Part shown: positions 23,301-30,119 of the stretch, piece after piece
Layout: each line of letters starts with the position of its first letter
Numbering within the stretch: the stretch's first letter is position 1
NCBI GenBank assembly: GCA_023053575.1
Contig: JAKZAP010000007.1
Coordinates: forward strand, 16,459,508-16,523,507
Reading direction: 5' to 3'
DNA from: Branchinecta lynchi
Taxonomy: Eukaryota; Arthropoda; Branchiopoda; Anostraca; Branchinectidae
Length of the DNA: 64,000 bases
The notes under the pieces: generated by a model
What the model saw: the letters and a program-made list of their open reading frames with translations, nothing else
The model's database searches: none
What the model was told of the DNA's origin: nothing
Made by a program: the position numbers and the translations under genes

Positions 23301-24608
23301 CAGTGCCGAGTTTATGCAGCCTAGATTTGTTATTTGGTGTCCGGGCCGGATTCGGCCCAAGGTAGGGGGGGGGGGGGGGGGGGGACCCGGAATTTTCCAA
23401 AAATGCTCAAATTCCAGTAGAACTTGATAGATGATGCTTTAGATGATCCATTTTTTGGTCCGAACCGGATTCGGCCACGGTAGAGGGAGATGGAGGCGGT
23501 ATCAAAAATCGTGTAGCACGTCTGGGGATCAAATGAGTGGATTTACTGACTTGAAACTTGGAAGTCATCTACTTTCTTTTACCGCCTACTCGTAACAAGT
23601 GCCATTTGAGCTCGTAGCTCTTGTTTTTTTTAAATAAATTCAGTAAAAATCAGGTACCGATTCGGTCAATTTTTACCAGGTTCCGCCCTCCCCCCCCCCC
23701 CCCCCCCCAATGAAGAAAGGATCGGGACGCCCCTGTTTAGGTAACGTTGATGATGGTGATGATAGCTGAAGGACTAATACGGAACGTGTCCGAAAGCTCC
23801 GAAACGAACGAAAATGCTGAATTAATTCAGCATTTCACTTTCGGATTTAAATTTTCGCTGAATTAATGCAGCAGTAATTCAGCGTAAAATTCATCGAAAA
23901 ATTCAGCAAGAATGCTAAATTTTATGCTGAATTTTCAAGAAGAAACTGGGGGGTTCGGCGATTCTCTCAGTGTTTTCGGCGGCAAACATAACAAATTCAA
24001 AAAGACAACGGACAAGTCCAAGGTTCTAAGCCTTTCAAGTCCTTGGAATGTTCGCTCATCAACAACAGTAATCTTATTTCCTTGCAAATTCATTCCTTCC
24101 AGAAGAAAACGCAGCATTAATGCAGCACTTACAGCAACAAAAAGCTTTCGGACACGTTCACGAACTAAACCGCATGGTGGCTGTGAACTAGAATAGGTAC
24201 AGAGAATTTGCCGTTAAAGGACAAACTATTAAAGAAAAGTATTAAATATTTAAACTCAAGCTGCGAAATCCATCACGGAATCTACCAAATTTGTTGGAGA
24301 AAGGTGTGATGGGCGGAATAGGTACAGAGAATTTGCCGTTAAAGGACAAACTATTAAAGAAAAGTATTAACTATTTAAACTCAAGCTGCGAAATTCATCA
24401 CGGAATCTACCAAATTTGTTGGAGATAGGTGGGAAGGGCGGCAAGCGTATTCCTACCTGATCAAGGCCTCCATTCCTCTGCTTCGACACTCGCACGGGTA
24501 TATCTCTTCTTCCGGTGGACAAAGGCGATCCCATGTGGTTTGACCATCGGAGCAAAGTATCATCACCATCATCAAGGACAAAAATGCTCGAATAGTCCTC
24601 TCATTCAT
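389..24608 (-). CDS. Chaoptin-like extracellular leucine-rich-repeat protein, complete 8-exon gene
   Basis: Join on the minus strand: 24608-24457, 21392-21280, 19867-18981, 14193-12742, 11568-11499, 5665-5473, 3910-3732, 2343-389. This totals 5001 nt, 1666 residues plus TGA. All seven introns start GT and end AG, and every phase matches. Order: signal peptide (about residues 1-22, core LSLMMVMIL), LRRNT cap starting CPPEEEIYPCEC (residues 30-52), about 33 LRRs of ~24 residues (roughly 60-890), LRRCT cap with cysteines 908, 910, 971 and 992, then a ~650-residue Ser/Thr/Pro-rich stalk with several N-glycosylation sequons. The last 17 residues are hydrophobic after a small-residue stretch, which fits a GPI signal. 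Such proteins usually act in cell adhesion or receptor recognition at the cell surface. Inference: GPI-anchored adhesion protein similar to chaoptin; the orthologue is not fixed. Introns of 1.2-5.8 kb are full of transposable elements. Confidence 0.92.
3732..3910 (-). CDS. LRR gene coding exon 7, second half of LRRCT cap
   Basis: Acceptor TTTTCCCCTAG|A and donor TCTT|GTAAGT; 179 nt, entering in phase 2 and leaving in phase 1. It encodes CQYPPELVGNDIRSLPIDQL and a following Cys, the typical end of an LRRCT cap. The ~60 residues between the second and third cap cysteines are more than the usual 20-30. Confidence 0.87.
4024..4300. repeat. Two-copy tandem repeat, period about 160 bp
   Basis: The segment starting CAGCAACCTTTTTCTTCCA near 4023 recurs near 4182, including the shared phrases GCACAGTCAATT, CTTTATTTTCCA and GTTCAGAGAAGAGCAACAAA. 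The copies have diverged at several positions. It lies in LRR intron 6 and has no coding meaning that I can see. Confidence 0.6.
5061..5400. repeat. Dispersed repeat copy A (partner at 63280-63560)
   Basis: The stretch from TACTACGCATGACCTCA through CACGCTTACTACG, CCCGAGCGTGGTAAGC and AGCTTTTCACGAGGTTGGA recurs near the right end of the window with moderate divergence. The internal TTACTACG / CGTGGTAAGC words are nearly self-complementary. This is probably a small non-autonomous element in LRR intron 6. Confidence 0.6.
5473..5665 (-). CDS. LRR gene coding exon 6, first half of LRRCT cap
   Basis: Acceptor TTTCTAG|CT and donor TTTACAG|GTAGAC; 193 nt. It encodes the classic LRRCT opening LSGNPLSCTCQIEWLA, followed by a basic stretch KNERRKRLGWLVKEDG. 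A TAG lies just past the donor, so unspliced reading would stop there. Confidence 0.88.
6008..7057. repeat. Near-perfect 521-bp tandem duplication
   Basis: 6008-6528 is repeated at 6537-7057 with one difference noticed (CACATAAATTT against CACAAAAATTT). The 8-bp spacer between the copies, together with the start of copy two, makes the perfect inverted repeat GGGGAGCTCT-G-AGAGCTCCCC (6529-6549). It lies in LRR intron 5. It is either a very recent duplication or an assembly artefact. Confidence 0.88.
7066..7250. repeat. 92-bp tandem duplication
   Basis: A unit containing AACAGCTAAAAAATGCACAC, GTTCCAGACAAAAATGG and AATCATATCTGATCCAG appears twice back to back with essentially no divergence. It directly follows the 521-bp duplication, so two local duplications lie side by side. 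Confidence 0.8.
7340..9365 (+). pseudogene. Degenerate RTE-like LINE reverse-transcriptase remnant
   Basis: Plus-strand reading, broken by stops and frameshifts, still shows AEEIIHAAKKLKNGRDPGI (7360-7424), LFKKGDTMNCNN (8061-8100), EEQYGFRTGRSW (8169-8205), YLLFIDFEKAFDSVD (8268-8312), a VRQGCVL-like block near 8443, LGLNINVNKSKSM-like residues near 8650, and the C-terminal RRRWTYLGHVFHRE (9085-9130). This order matches RTE-clade non-LTR retrotransposons. It is dead and is interrupted by a second LINE fragment at 7425-7958. Confidence 0.75.
7425..7958 (-). mobile_element. 5'-truncated LINE 3' end nested inside the RTE remnant
   Basis: The minus strand encodes a C-terminal LINE peptide (CLKFGIKTLENPRLRDIF, then SHDRYRKSFVPSFVEMYNS and a stop at 7738-7940). 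It is followed by an untranslated region and a tail of TTGAAA repeats at the low-coordinate end (near 7425-7445). The flanking RTE reading stops at 7424 and resumes near 7958, so this is a later insertion in antisense. Confidence 0.65.
9574..9858 (-). CDS. Unidentified 94-residue ORF in LRR intron 5
   Basis: ATG to TAG without interruption. The composition looks protein-like: mixed charged and hydrophobic residues, Leu-rich helices such as LTNEVLALLKCASS and ETLDEAEVRLLKTG, and an acidic end PPNEEEEF. I do not recognise the family and see no flanking splice signals that tie it to the LRR gene. It could be a small host gene, a retrocopy or part of a transposon. Confidence 0.3.
   Translation of the reverse strand: MHVHDPHEPITIFASRVLLTNEVLALLKCASSPQSRKVLFIKRYLLAGETLDEAEVRLLKTGKYAATIQRRNLLDIHVETILKTIEPPNEEEEF
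9890..11390 (+). repeat. Modular interspersed repeat, ~140-bp modules, copy 1
   Basis: Repeated phrases such as CAAGTTTCATC, GATCACCCGTTC, TCTAAGCGT, TCGGATCCGGTCC and long C runs recur about every 140 bp. It ends with (CAGA)-rich sequence and GATCGCTATATGGCACTTGA near 11347-11367. It is non-coding and lies in LRR intron 5. It belongs to a family with copies at 16478-18112, 20140-20600, 22300-23640, 28750-30107 and 61847-62520. Confidence 0.7.
11499..11568 (-). CDS. LRR gene coding exon 5 (70 nt)
   Basis: A small exon recognised by an LRR (LSSIDFRDNQIRVLANSTF) between acceptor TTTGGTCAG|TCT and donor GATG|GTAAGT. It enters in phase 0 and leaves in phase 1, the phase needed to join exon 6. 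It supplies the last LRR before the C-terminal cap. Confidence 0.88.
12592..12632 (+). repeat. Hammerhead-like core, copy 1 (degenerate)
   Basis: CTGAAGA at 12596 is followed by an imperfect hairpin ending AAGAAGGGCC and then GAAAGG. It lies just inside LRR intron 4, downstream of the exon 4 donor. Stem pairing is weaker than in other copies. Confidence 0.45.
12742..14193 (-). CDS. LRR gene coding exon 4, about 20 LRRs
   Basis: Acceptor CTTTGTAG|ATT and donor AAG|GTAAGA. The exon is 1452 nt, exactly 484 codons, phase 0 at both ends. Very regular LRRs (LDLSSNQLRNLEK, LNLSNNKLKTIE, LDLSENQIVKFSS and so on) make up the bulk of the horseshoe domain. The conceptual translation running past 12742 reads intron sequence and is not part of the protein. 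A 93-bp piece of this exon (13520-13612) recurs inside a small transposon in intron 1. Confidence 0.95.
14232..14572. mobile_element. MITE with AGTTGCGTTTTT inverted ends, AAT target duplication
   Basis: Starts AGTTGCGTTTTTACAGATA and ends GGTATCTGCAAAACACAACT, imperfect inverted complements, flanked on both sides by AAT (14229-14231 and 14573-14575). The interior is rich in the palindromic words GGTATCTGATACCACGG and ATACCATGGTA. It is 341 bp and has no ORF. Other copies are at 34789-35172, 40603-40830 and 42000-42738. Confidence 0.75.
14850..15180. repeat. Dispersed repeat copy A (partner at 25125-25490)
   Basis: About 330 bp shared with 25125-25490, including CGGTACAT.CTAACCCCT, CCACGCTGATTTTCTC, CTACCTTCGATGTGTATCA, GCTGTCGACGGTTGTCTGC and TTTTAAAGTATTC. 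The copies differ by scattered substitutions and indels. There is no coding capacity. The family is unknown. Confidence 0.65.
15591..15667 (+). tRNA. tRNA-like sequence, anticodon TGT (Thr), possibly pseudogene or SINE head
   Basis: A-box-like TGGCTCAATTGG with D-arm closure GAGC, anticodon loop CTTGTAA (TGT reads ACA, threonine), and B-box-like GGGTTCAAGTCTC. CCCC near the 5' end can pair with GGGG before ATCA, and a TTTT run follows directly, as expected for a pol III terminator. The acceptor stem has mismatches and the anticodon stem has a G-A pair, so it may be a decayed tRNA gene or the head of a tRNA-derived SINE. It lies in LRR intron 3. Confidence 0.5.
16345..16440 (-). repeat. Hammerhead-like core, copy 2
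   Basis: On the minus strand: CTGAAGA, a 7-bp stem GACCCTT/AAGGGTC with loop GCCAAG, then GAAATATAGCT and, downstream, AGCTGACGTATC (core 16416-16381). AUAU can pair with GUAU and AGCU with AGCU to close a third stem, leaving a C where hammerheads are cut. No partner for stem I is obvious. Confidence 0.6.
16478..18112 (+). repeat. Modular interspersed repeat, copy 2 (both ends present)
   Basis: Opens with ACAAGAGCTACGAGCTCATA and closes with GATCGCTATATGGAACTTGG, followed by GCAAGTGCCA, which can fold back on the preceding GGAACTTG. Between the ends, AAGTTTCA-like phrases recur near 16673, 16812, 17265, 17402, 17537, 17690, 17826 and 17974, a spacing of about 135-150 bp. About 1.6 kb with no ORF. 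It lies in LRR intron 3. Confidence 0.75.
18235..18405 (+). repeat. Hammerhead-like core, copy 3
   Basis: CTGAAGA at 18274-18280, GGACCCTT hairpin AAGGGTC, GAATTATGGCTC, then AGCTGCCGTATCC. It is followed by the family tail CAGTCAGCTTGGGTTGAAGG and ATATTTAT. The 5' flank AACTTGAGCGGCTTTGAGC matches copy 2. Confidence 0.6.
18981..19867 (-). CDS. LRR gene coding exon 3, about 12 LRRs
   Basis: Acceptor TTCTTTTAG|GA and donor ATG|GTAATT. The exon has 887 nt. Successive repeats follow the LxxLxLxxNxL pattern, for example LKLISIENTPVDVLP, LAILDMSHNNIREL and LESVDLGGNLLQFL. It enters with two bases that complete the split glycine codon from exon 2 and ends in phase 0. Confidence 0.93.
20140..20600 (+). 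repeat. Modular interspersed repeat, copy 3 (3' part)
   Basis: Contains about three modules (CCAAGTTTCGTCCTGATC, GGATTTGAAATGGGACATC, GTCCCTGATACGCCTGC). It ends GTGATCGGTATATGGCACTT followed by CAACAAGTGTCATA, which forms the family's terminal hairpin. It lies just upstream (transcript sense) of LRR exon 3, in intron 2. Confidence 0.7.
21280..21392 (-). CDS. LRR gene coding exon 2
   Basis: Acceptor TTTTTTTCAG|C and donor TTTG|GTAAGT. The exon has 113 nt, entering in phase 2 and leaving in phase 1. It completes the LRRNT cap (CRNSNSAEL) and encodes the first LRR (NELILEQNYIPELF). The reading frame joins exons 1 and 3 without a stop. Confidence 0.88.
21413..21960. repeat. ~150-bp direct repeat, period about 391 bp, with G runs
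   Basis: The unit GTGGACTTTATAGCGGGGCC through CTAATGAGCCGG and AGAGCAAGTCGCAGC occurs at 21424-21561 and 21815-21957. Each copy is followed at once by a run of 10 or more G. It lies in LRR intron 1 next to exon 2. Confidence 0.75.
22300..23640 (-). repeat. Modular interspersed repeat, copy 4
   Basis: Reverse-orientation copy with modules marked by GATGAAACTTG, AGAAACGCTTAGAGTGGAGG, GACCGGATCCG and G runs (up to 17 near 23367). It ends at 23625 with CAAGTGCCATTTGAGCTCG and TAGCTCTTG, the reverse complement of the family start. No ORF of interest. It lies in LRR intron 1. Confidence 0.7.
23782..24159. mobile_element. Small inverted-repeat transposon carrying a copy of LRR exon 4 sequence
   Basis: A perfect 17-bp inverted repeat GAACGTGTCCGAAAGCT bounds the element (23782-23798 and 24143-24159), flanked by ACG on both sides (possible 3-bp target duplication). 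Near the left end lies the palindromic GCTGAATTAATTCAGC. Positions 24011-24103 match 13520-13612 of LRR exon 4 with about five differences and encode one LRR in the minus frame. The element sits in intron 1 of the same gene. This looks like exon capture by a MITE. Confidence 0.78.
24191..24439. repeat. 125-bp tandem duplication next to LRR exon 1
   Basis: GAATAGGTACAGAGAATTTG and the following ~110 bases are repeated starting at 24316, with only a few substitutions. The second copy ends within 20 bp of the exon 1 donor. Confidence 0.85.
24457..24608 (-). CDS. LRR gene coding exon 1: start codon, signal peptide, LRRNT
   Basis: ATG is at 24608-24606 and the donor is CAG|GTAGGA after 24457 (phase 2). 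It encodes 50 residues: a basic N-terminus, a hydrophobic core, then the cysteine pattern CPPEEEIYPCECRSRG of an LRR N-terminal cap. A pyrimidine-rich stretch ending in AG lies two bases before the ATG, so a 5' UTR intron may end there. Alternatively the TATA-like TTTTATAATAA near 24640-24650 could be a core promoter. The sequence does not decide between them. Confidence 0.88.
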
Positions 24609-24611
24609 GGC

Positions 24612-24830
24612 TAACGACACAGAAGGAGGCATTAAGAAAATATTATTATAAAACGCGTGACTTTATTTCCAGTCCACTGCTCAACGAACAAAGAGTAATC
24701 CATGTTTCATGATATATAGGTAGGATAAAAGGAAGTGATGCAATTAGTCATCCGATGATGCACTCAAGAAGCGAAAAGGCCGAGCATTAAACAATCATCC
24801 GGAGTATTCCAAATATTCCTTCAGCCCAAG
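24612..24830. other. Presumed upstream region of the LRR gene
   Basis: The minus strand shows TTTTATAATAATATTTTC (24632-24652), 30-45 nt before the ATG. A pyrimidine-rich tract ending GTTAG is immediately before the ATG. Both a promoter close to the ATG and a 5' UTR intron acceptor are possible. Nothing else is recognised here. Confidence 0.3.
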
Positions 24831-25045
24831 CGGATCATACTGGACAGTGCAAAACTGATACGTCAGCTGAATTTTATTAGAGCTATAGTTCGGCCCTTTT
24901 TGGCCAGGGTCCTCTTCAGGCTCAAGCTGGAAAAGACCTTTTGTTAGAAACAAAAGTTCAGTGTCCAGCTTAAGCGGCTTGAGACTGAAGAGGACCCTCG
25001 CCAAGAAGCGAAGAAGTACAGCTCTAACACAAATCTGGTTAGTCC
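24800..25045. repeat. Hammerhead-like cores, copies 4 and 5, as an inverted pair
   Basis: Minus-strand copy: core 24919-24884 (CTGAAGA, hairpin with GACCCT and AGGGCC, GAACTATAGC), with the family tail near 24805-24835. Plus-strand copy: CTGAAGAGGACCCTCGCCAA at 24985, followed by GAAGCGAAGAAG, degenerate. The two face each other across about 65 bp. Confidence 0.55.
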
Positions 25046-25124
25046 ACCAACGGTCACCATCATTGTCAGCTTTTATCGGAAAATGCCCCAAAATATTCGC
25101 TTAAAGCACCTGATTTACCTATAA

Positions 25125-25490
25125 TACTAATGCAACCTACTTCCGTTAATCACTCCATATATTTCTATACCTGGAGATCCCAATTTCGCACGGTACATAC
25201 TAACCCCTCTAACAAAACCACGCTGATTTTCTCACTTGCCGTGTTTTGCTACCTTCGATGTGTATCAATTACGCTGTCGACGGTTGTCTGCAAGAAATTT
25301 TTCCATCAGAAAAAACGGTTATGTAAACTGTTTCCCTGTTTTCACTACAAGTCAACGGGTCCTCGGAAAAGGCTTAAAACAGCCAAAACCGTGGGTTACT
25401 TGCTGAAAGCACAGCATAGTTTTAAAGTATTCCAATATTTTAAAATACTGCTAGTGGAAGAGTAATAGTGCTAGGGGTCCTTTAACGATG
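25125..25490. repeat. Dispersed repeat copy B (partner at 14850-15180)
   Basis: Same sequence order as the copy in LRR intron 3, with small indels, ending AGGGGTCCTTTAA. It lies directly next to the inverted hammerhead-like pair. No coding potential is recognised. Confidence 0.65.
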
Positions 25491-25499
25491 TTCCTTCAG

Positions 25500-27540
25500 A
25501 AGAAATAAGATGCAAACCTCCCAGACGATGATTACCCGTCAATGTTATAAAATAAAAGCTTCTCTTTTTGTTCAGGATTTAGTTTACCAAATCCTAAAAA
25601 TGACACGCATGAAGTATTTTTGGATATGTTATTATATTTATCCATCTATCGAAAGCAAACCCACAAGCGCCATGGGAAAAACATAAAATAAACATAAAAG
25701 GGGCCACAACATCATAAACGTATCCCGATGAGCCACACCCAAACGGATGAATCTATGACTATTCCTTAAACTTAACAAATTCTTTTTCTTCTACTACTCT
25801 CTTAAAACATCTTTCATTCCCTTTCTCAACACCAAAGGGACATTTTTGGGGAAATTTTTGCGTGAATGGCTGTTGAGCTCGACAGAAGACGCCATCCACG
25901 CGAAAAGGTCACTGGATGGTGGGCACCTGAAAAACGCCTTAAAGTTTAACTGAAAAGCATACTAATTTTTGTATCATTTGTCTGAATACACTGCATTATT
26001 TGGATAGTGTTAAGGGACCCCCCCTCCCACCTATTTGCTCTAGGATGACGGTCAGAATATCTACGGCTGCCCTCCCAACGCAAAATTCTACTATGACGCG
26101 GAAAATGTGAAACAATACAAATGCGGCTTTTCATTGGCCACTGATCAGCTTCCAGACGGTAGCTCACTGCGCGAGCACTTCTTTTTAGTAAATCGCTTTT
26201 GTCAAGCGTACAGCACAGGTACAAGCGCACAGACGTACCACAAATCCGGCAGGGGAATTCCACTGTGAAAACTGAAAATCTGATTATTGGTGAATACCGG
26301 AGCAACGAAGTACATGAAGACCCGAAGTCGGGTCTTCAAGTCTCTCTAAGTGAATACTTTGAGGGGTAACTGGAATATCCTATCTCGGTCCATTCCGGTT
26401 TAAACTTTAAATATTCGCAATCATGATACATTTCACACAAATACAAAATCATTATTCGTGAATAGAGGAGTAATTAACCAAAGTATTTCTAGCGGGAATT
26501 CAAGCCTACGTAAGTGAAGATGTGGTTCTTAACTAGATTTTTGGATTTTAGCCCTATTCGATAAATCCAAGCTGGTTAGTTCCGGTGTGTCACTGTTGTG
26601 CTTGACTAAACCGACAACTCGCAACGCCCGATCAAAATACGCCCTCCATAAAATCCCTTCCAGATCAGTCATTTTTGTGCCGCTAGGTGCACTAGCATGA
26701 AATAAACTATGACACGTTACTTCTTTGGGTACGTTTAAACAGGTTTGTTTGGCTATTTTCAATTGCTCTTCGGCCTACCTATGTCTAAAACTGCTCAAAA
26801 TGCCTTTGCCTATATGGGTGCATGCTATCCCCAATTCTGTTCTGGCAAACTTCATTAAGTTCGTTTAATTATGGGTTCCGACTTCAGTGTGACTGCTGGT
26901 TGACTTTTCCTCGGGGCTAATGCGCGACTCGGTATGAACCGAAAGCCTAATCGCTTATTCCTCCTTCAGATAACTTAATACCAAGATCTAACATGTGATT
27001 TTGATTGTTTTTCTAGCGAATCGGGCGGCAATTTTTTAGTAGAGTCTTTCTAACAGCAGAGGGCTCGAAGTGCCAATTTTAGCAAAAGTATCTGAGCGCG
27101 CCGCTTTTGTTAATGGCTGTGAATCGCTAAAACACAGGTTCCCACACATCCGGGAAATATTTCCCTTATTTAAGTTGTTCCGGTTCTTGCACTAATGGGG
27201 AAAAAGCCCGGGATATCGATAATGTATTTTATCTGCACACAAGTCTACACCCGGAAAATCATAGGCATATGATCACTAGCTCCTATTGAAAACTAACCAG
27301 GCTGAACGAGCATTTCCACCCTCGATGAAAAATTATAAGGAATTCAAGCGCGGAAAATGACCAAACAACGCCTATACTACAAGAAAACATACCATGAAGT
27401 ACAGCTTTTGCCAGTCTGTACAGTCACGGTGGCTTTATGAGGCAAGAAATCATAACCCTACTTGGGAGTTTAACCACAAAAGGCTGAGATATAACAGTCT
27501 ATAGTTACCGACCCCTTATTCATTTTAAAGCACACCTCGC
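25500..27540. other. Intergenic sequence, nothing recognised
   Basis: About 2 kb upstream of the LRR gene. Short open frames of 77-119 codons exist on the minus strand (25946-26305, 26529-26762) but show no family resemblance, start context or splice logic. No repeat partner in the window was noticed. Confidence 0.4.
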
Positions 27541-27546
27541 ATTACC

Positions 27547-27875
27547 CTGTCAGAAGTTTCATAACTGATAACACGAGGATGCGCGGTTTCAACAGATAAT
27601 GCCTAACAGATAACACTTCGGATGTTATATTTTGTGTTTTAAAATGTTATGCATAATAAGCGTTACCATCAGGAAGAACCGAAAAACCGCCAAAAAGTAT
27701 CTGCTAAGTTTTCCGACATCATGACGATAAGAAATAAAGTCAGTAGATGTTTTTTTGGCTCTTCGTAACAAAGCTTGTTATGGATAACATTTCATGCATA
27801 ACGTTTTCAAACATAACAGATAACATGCGTTGAAACCGCGCATCCTCGTGTTACCTATTACGAAATTTCTGACAG
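27547..27875. mobile_element. MITE with ~47-bp inverted ends, copy 1
   Basis: The left end CTGTCAGAAGTTTCATAAC through AACACGAGGATGCGCGGTTT is mirrored by the right end AACCGCGCATCCTCGTGTTA through ATTTCTGACAG. It is 329 bp and non-coding. A second, diverged copy is at 38580-38876. Confidence 0.75.
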
Positions 27876-28539
27876 TGTATTTACTGTTTTTGTTCCGACA
27901 TTTCAAACTATATGAATATTGTAGAACCAGGCTCTTCTCTTAACACATTATCCACGGCTTTGGCTGTTTTAGCTTTTTCCCAAGCCCATATATAACGATA
28001 TGAACACCAATCGGAAGCATCATGCGCATGTAAAATAGTGAATCGTGGCAAGAGTAAAGATTAGTTTGGTATTGTTTAGCCTTCCATCGACTCGGGTGGG
28101 TTTCGCCAGCGCCAATATGATGAAAATCAAACCTATTAAATGTTTATGCCACGTAACTAGTATAAACAGTAATTTGCGTAGAATAAAGACAAATTGAAGC
28201 TACAAACTATTATTTTAATATTTCCCTATTTAAGGCTCAGTTTCGTGTGGACAATTTTCCCGCTAGGTTACGGCGTGTAAGAATTTCAACAATCATGCAT
28301 TACTTCCATGACCGTCCAACGTGTCCCAACTGAAGAAAAAGAACATTCAAAACGAAATAAGAAATTACACCTAAAGAGGTCCATTTCGTTATGATTTATA
28401 AACCTGAAGCAGTTAGCTGTTAAGACTGTTTTAGGGACAACAAAAAAACACGAGTGGCTTAAAATTTAGGAAGTATTCAACGAAGCATACCTTTACTAGT
28501 CCAAGCTGACGTGAACGAGTTGCTAAACAGATTCGTTAG

Positions 28540-28640
28540 CTGTATTTTTCATATTCAGCGATATCTCGGCTCTTCTGGCAAGGCTCTTTTCACGCTGTAG
28601 CTAAAATTCTAAGTTTGCGTTTAAACACAGAATTTTTGAT
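28540..28640 (-). repeat. Hammerhead-like core, degenerate copy
   Basis: TTCAGCGATATCTCGGCTCT, TCTGGCAAGGCTC and the following sequence resemble the family on the minus strand, but the conserved CTGANGA is lost. Confidence 0.35.
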
Positions 28641-28749
28641 GCGGCCTCACATCAAGTAACCAACTACGGACGATTAATTCACTGAGCACCACTAAACTTT
28701 CCGGTAGCCTATCCAAAATTTTAGCCGTATGGGCCAGAAATGTGTATTA

Positions 28750-30107
28750 AAAAACTAAGAGACCGTGATTATGGCACCTGAGCATTCTCAAATGCCATAT
28801 AGCGATCGTAATGTCTGTCGGTCTGTCTATGTTTTGCTACTTTGGAAACTTCCACATCAGCTCGGACGATGAAACTTGGCAGGCATATAAGGGATCCGAC
28901 CAGATTAACCTGCAAACAATCCCTTCACCGACACGGCCATCGTGGGGGGAGTGGAGGGATGGGGAATCCAAACATGCATAACTCTGGAACGGGTAACCGG
29001 ACATGCATTAACCTTGACAAGAGTCAAGAACAATTATCTCAGATGCTCATTTTCAAATTCGGACCGGATCCGATACGTGGGGGGGGGGGGACCACAAACC
29101 TCATGAAACGCTTCCACGTAAACTAGGACGATGAAACTTGGCAGGCATATAAGGGACCCGACTAGATTAACTTGGAAATAATCACTTCCCCGATCCGGCC
29201 ATCGTCGTGGAGGAAATGGAAGGATGGGGAATCCGGAATCTAGTGACATGCATAATTTTGGAACGGGTGATCGTATATGAATGTTATAAGTCTGGACCGG
29301 ATCGATAACGGGCTCCGTAAATCTCGTGAAACATTTGATGCCGATGGACCGGGATGGAACTTTGGTGGTCACAGTAAGCATAAACCCTAGATAAATTATT
29401 GATAGAACAGGGCAGAACCGAGGCATTGTGGGTGGAGCTGGAGGGGGTTTCCTGGAATGCTGGTGATCACGACTTGGGGTACTTCCAGATTATCTGTGGT
29501 GAGGAAACTTTGCAGTCGTATTCGGGACCGGACGCCATTGACTTGGAAATAGTCACTTCCCCATTATTTGAGCATCGTCGAGGATGGAGGGATATGGAAT
29601 CCGGAATATAGTGGCAAGAATAACTCTTGAATGGGTTATCAAATGTGAGTACAACTTGACAAGTGACAAGAGCTAATGTCTCAGATCATCCGTTTAAAGT
29701 TCAGACCAATTCCGATAACGATGTGCGGAGCTCAATGGGGGCCACCGAAAATCTCGTGAAAACCCTTCCAACTTCTTTGGTCAGGTCCAGTTCGGGCAGA
29801 GAATTATCACTGCTAGAGTATTTGCTCCTACCACCGATTGAGCTACACGCGAATCGGAACCAGAGTACGACAAAACTTCTATTCTGAAACAGTTGTCAAT
29901 GAGTGGAATAACCATTTTAGGTTTACTAGATCAAGCCCGTCTTCTGATGAAAGGAACAGTTGTCAATGAGTGGAATAACCATTTCAGATTTAGTAGATCA
30001 AGCCGTCTTCTTATGAAAGATCCAGCCTTGACAACTGCAAACCATATCTGACAAACATGCCATCTATTCTTACAAGTGCCATCCGAACTTTCAGCTCTTG
30101 TTTTTCA
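28750..30107 (-). repeat. Modular interspersed repeat, copy 5 (both ends present)
   Basis: Begins with GCCATATAGCGATCGTAATG (reverse complement of the family end) and finishes with CAAGTGCCATCC and TTTCAGCTCTTG (reverse complement of the family start). Modules with GATGAAACTTGGCAGGCATA recur near 28868 and 29130. A 64-bp tandem pair, GTTGTCAATGAGTGGAATAA, is at 29891 and 29953. Confidence 0.72.
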
Positions 30108-30119
30108 ATAGCGTATCTG

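Noticed and set aside
23935..24117. Possible extra LRR exon
   Set aside because: The LRR-coding match is confined to a 93-bp copy inside an inverted-repeat element, lacks splice sites with the right phase, and the gene is already complete without it.
25946..26762. Two minus-strand frames (119 and 77 codons) as candidate upstream exons of the LRR gene
   Set aside because: They show neither LRR nor signal-peptide features, and a fitting first coding exon was found at 24608-24457.
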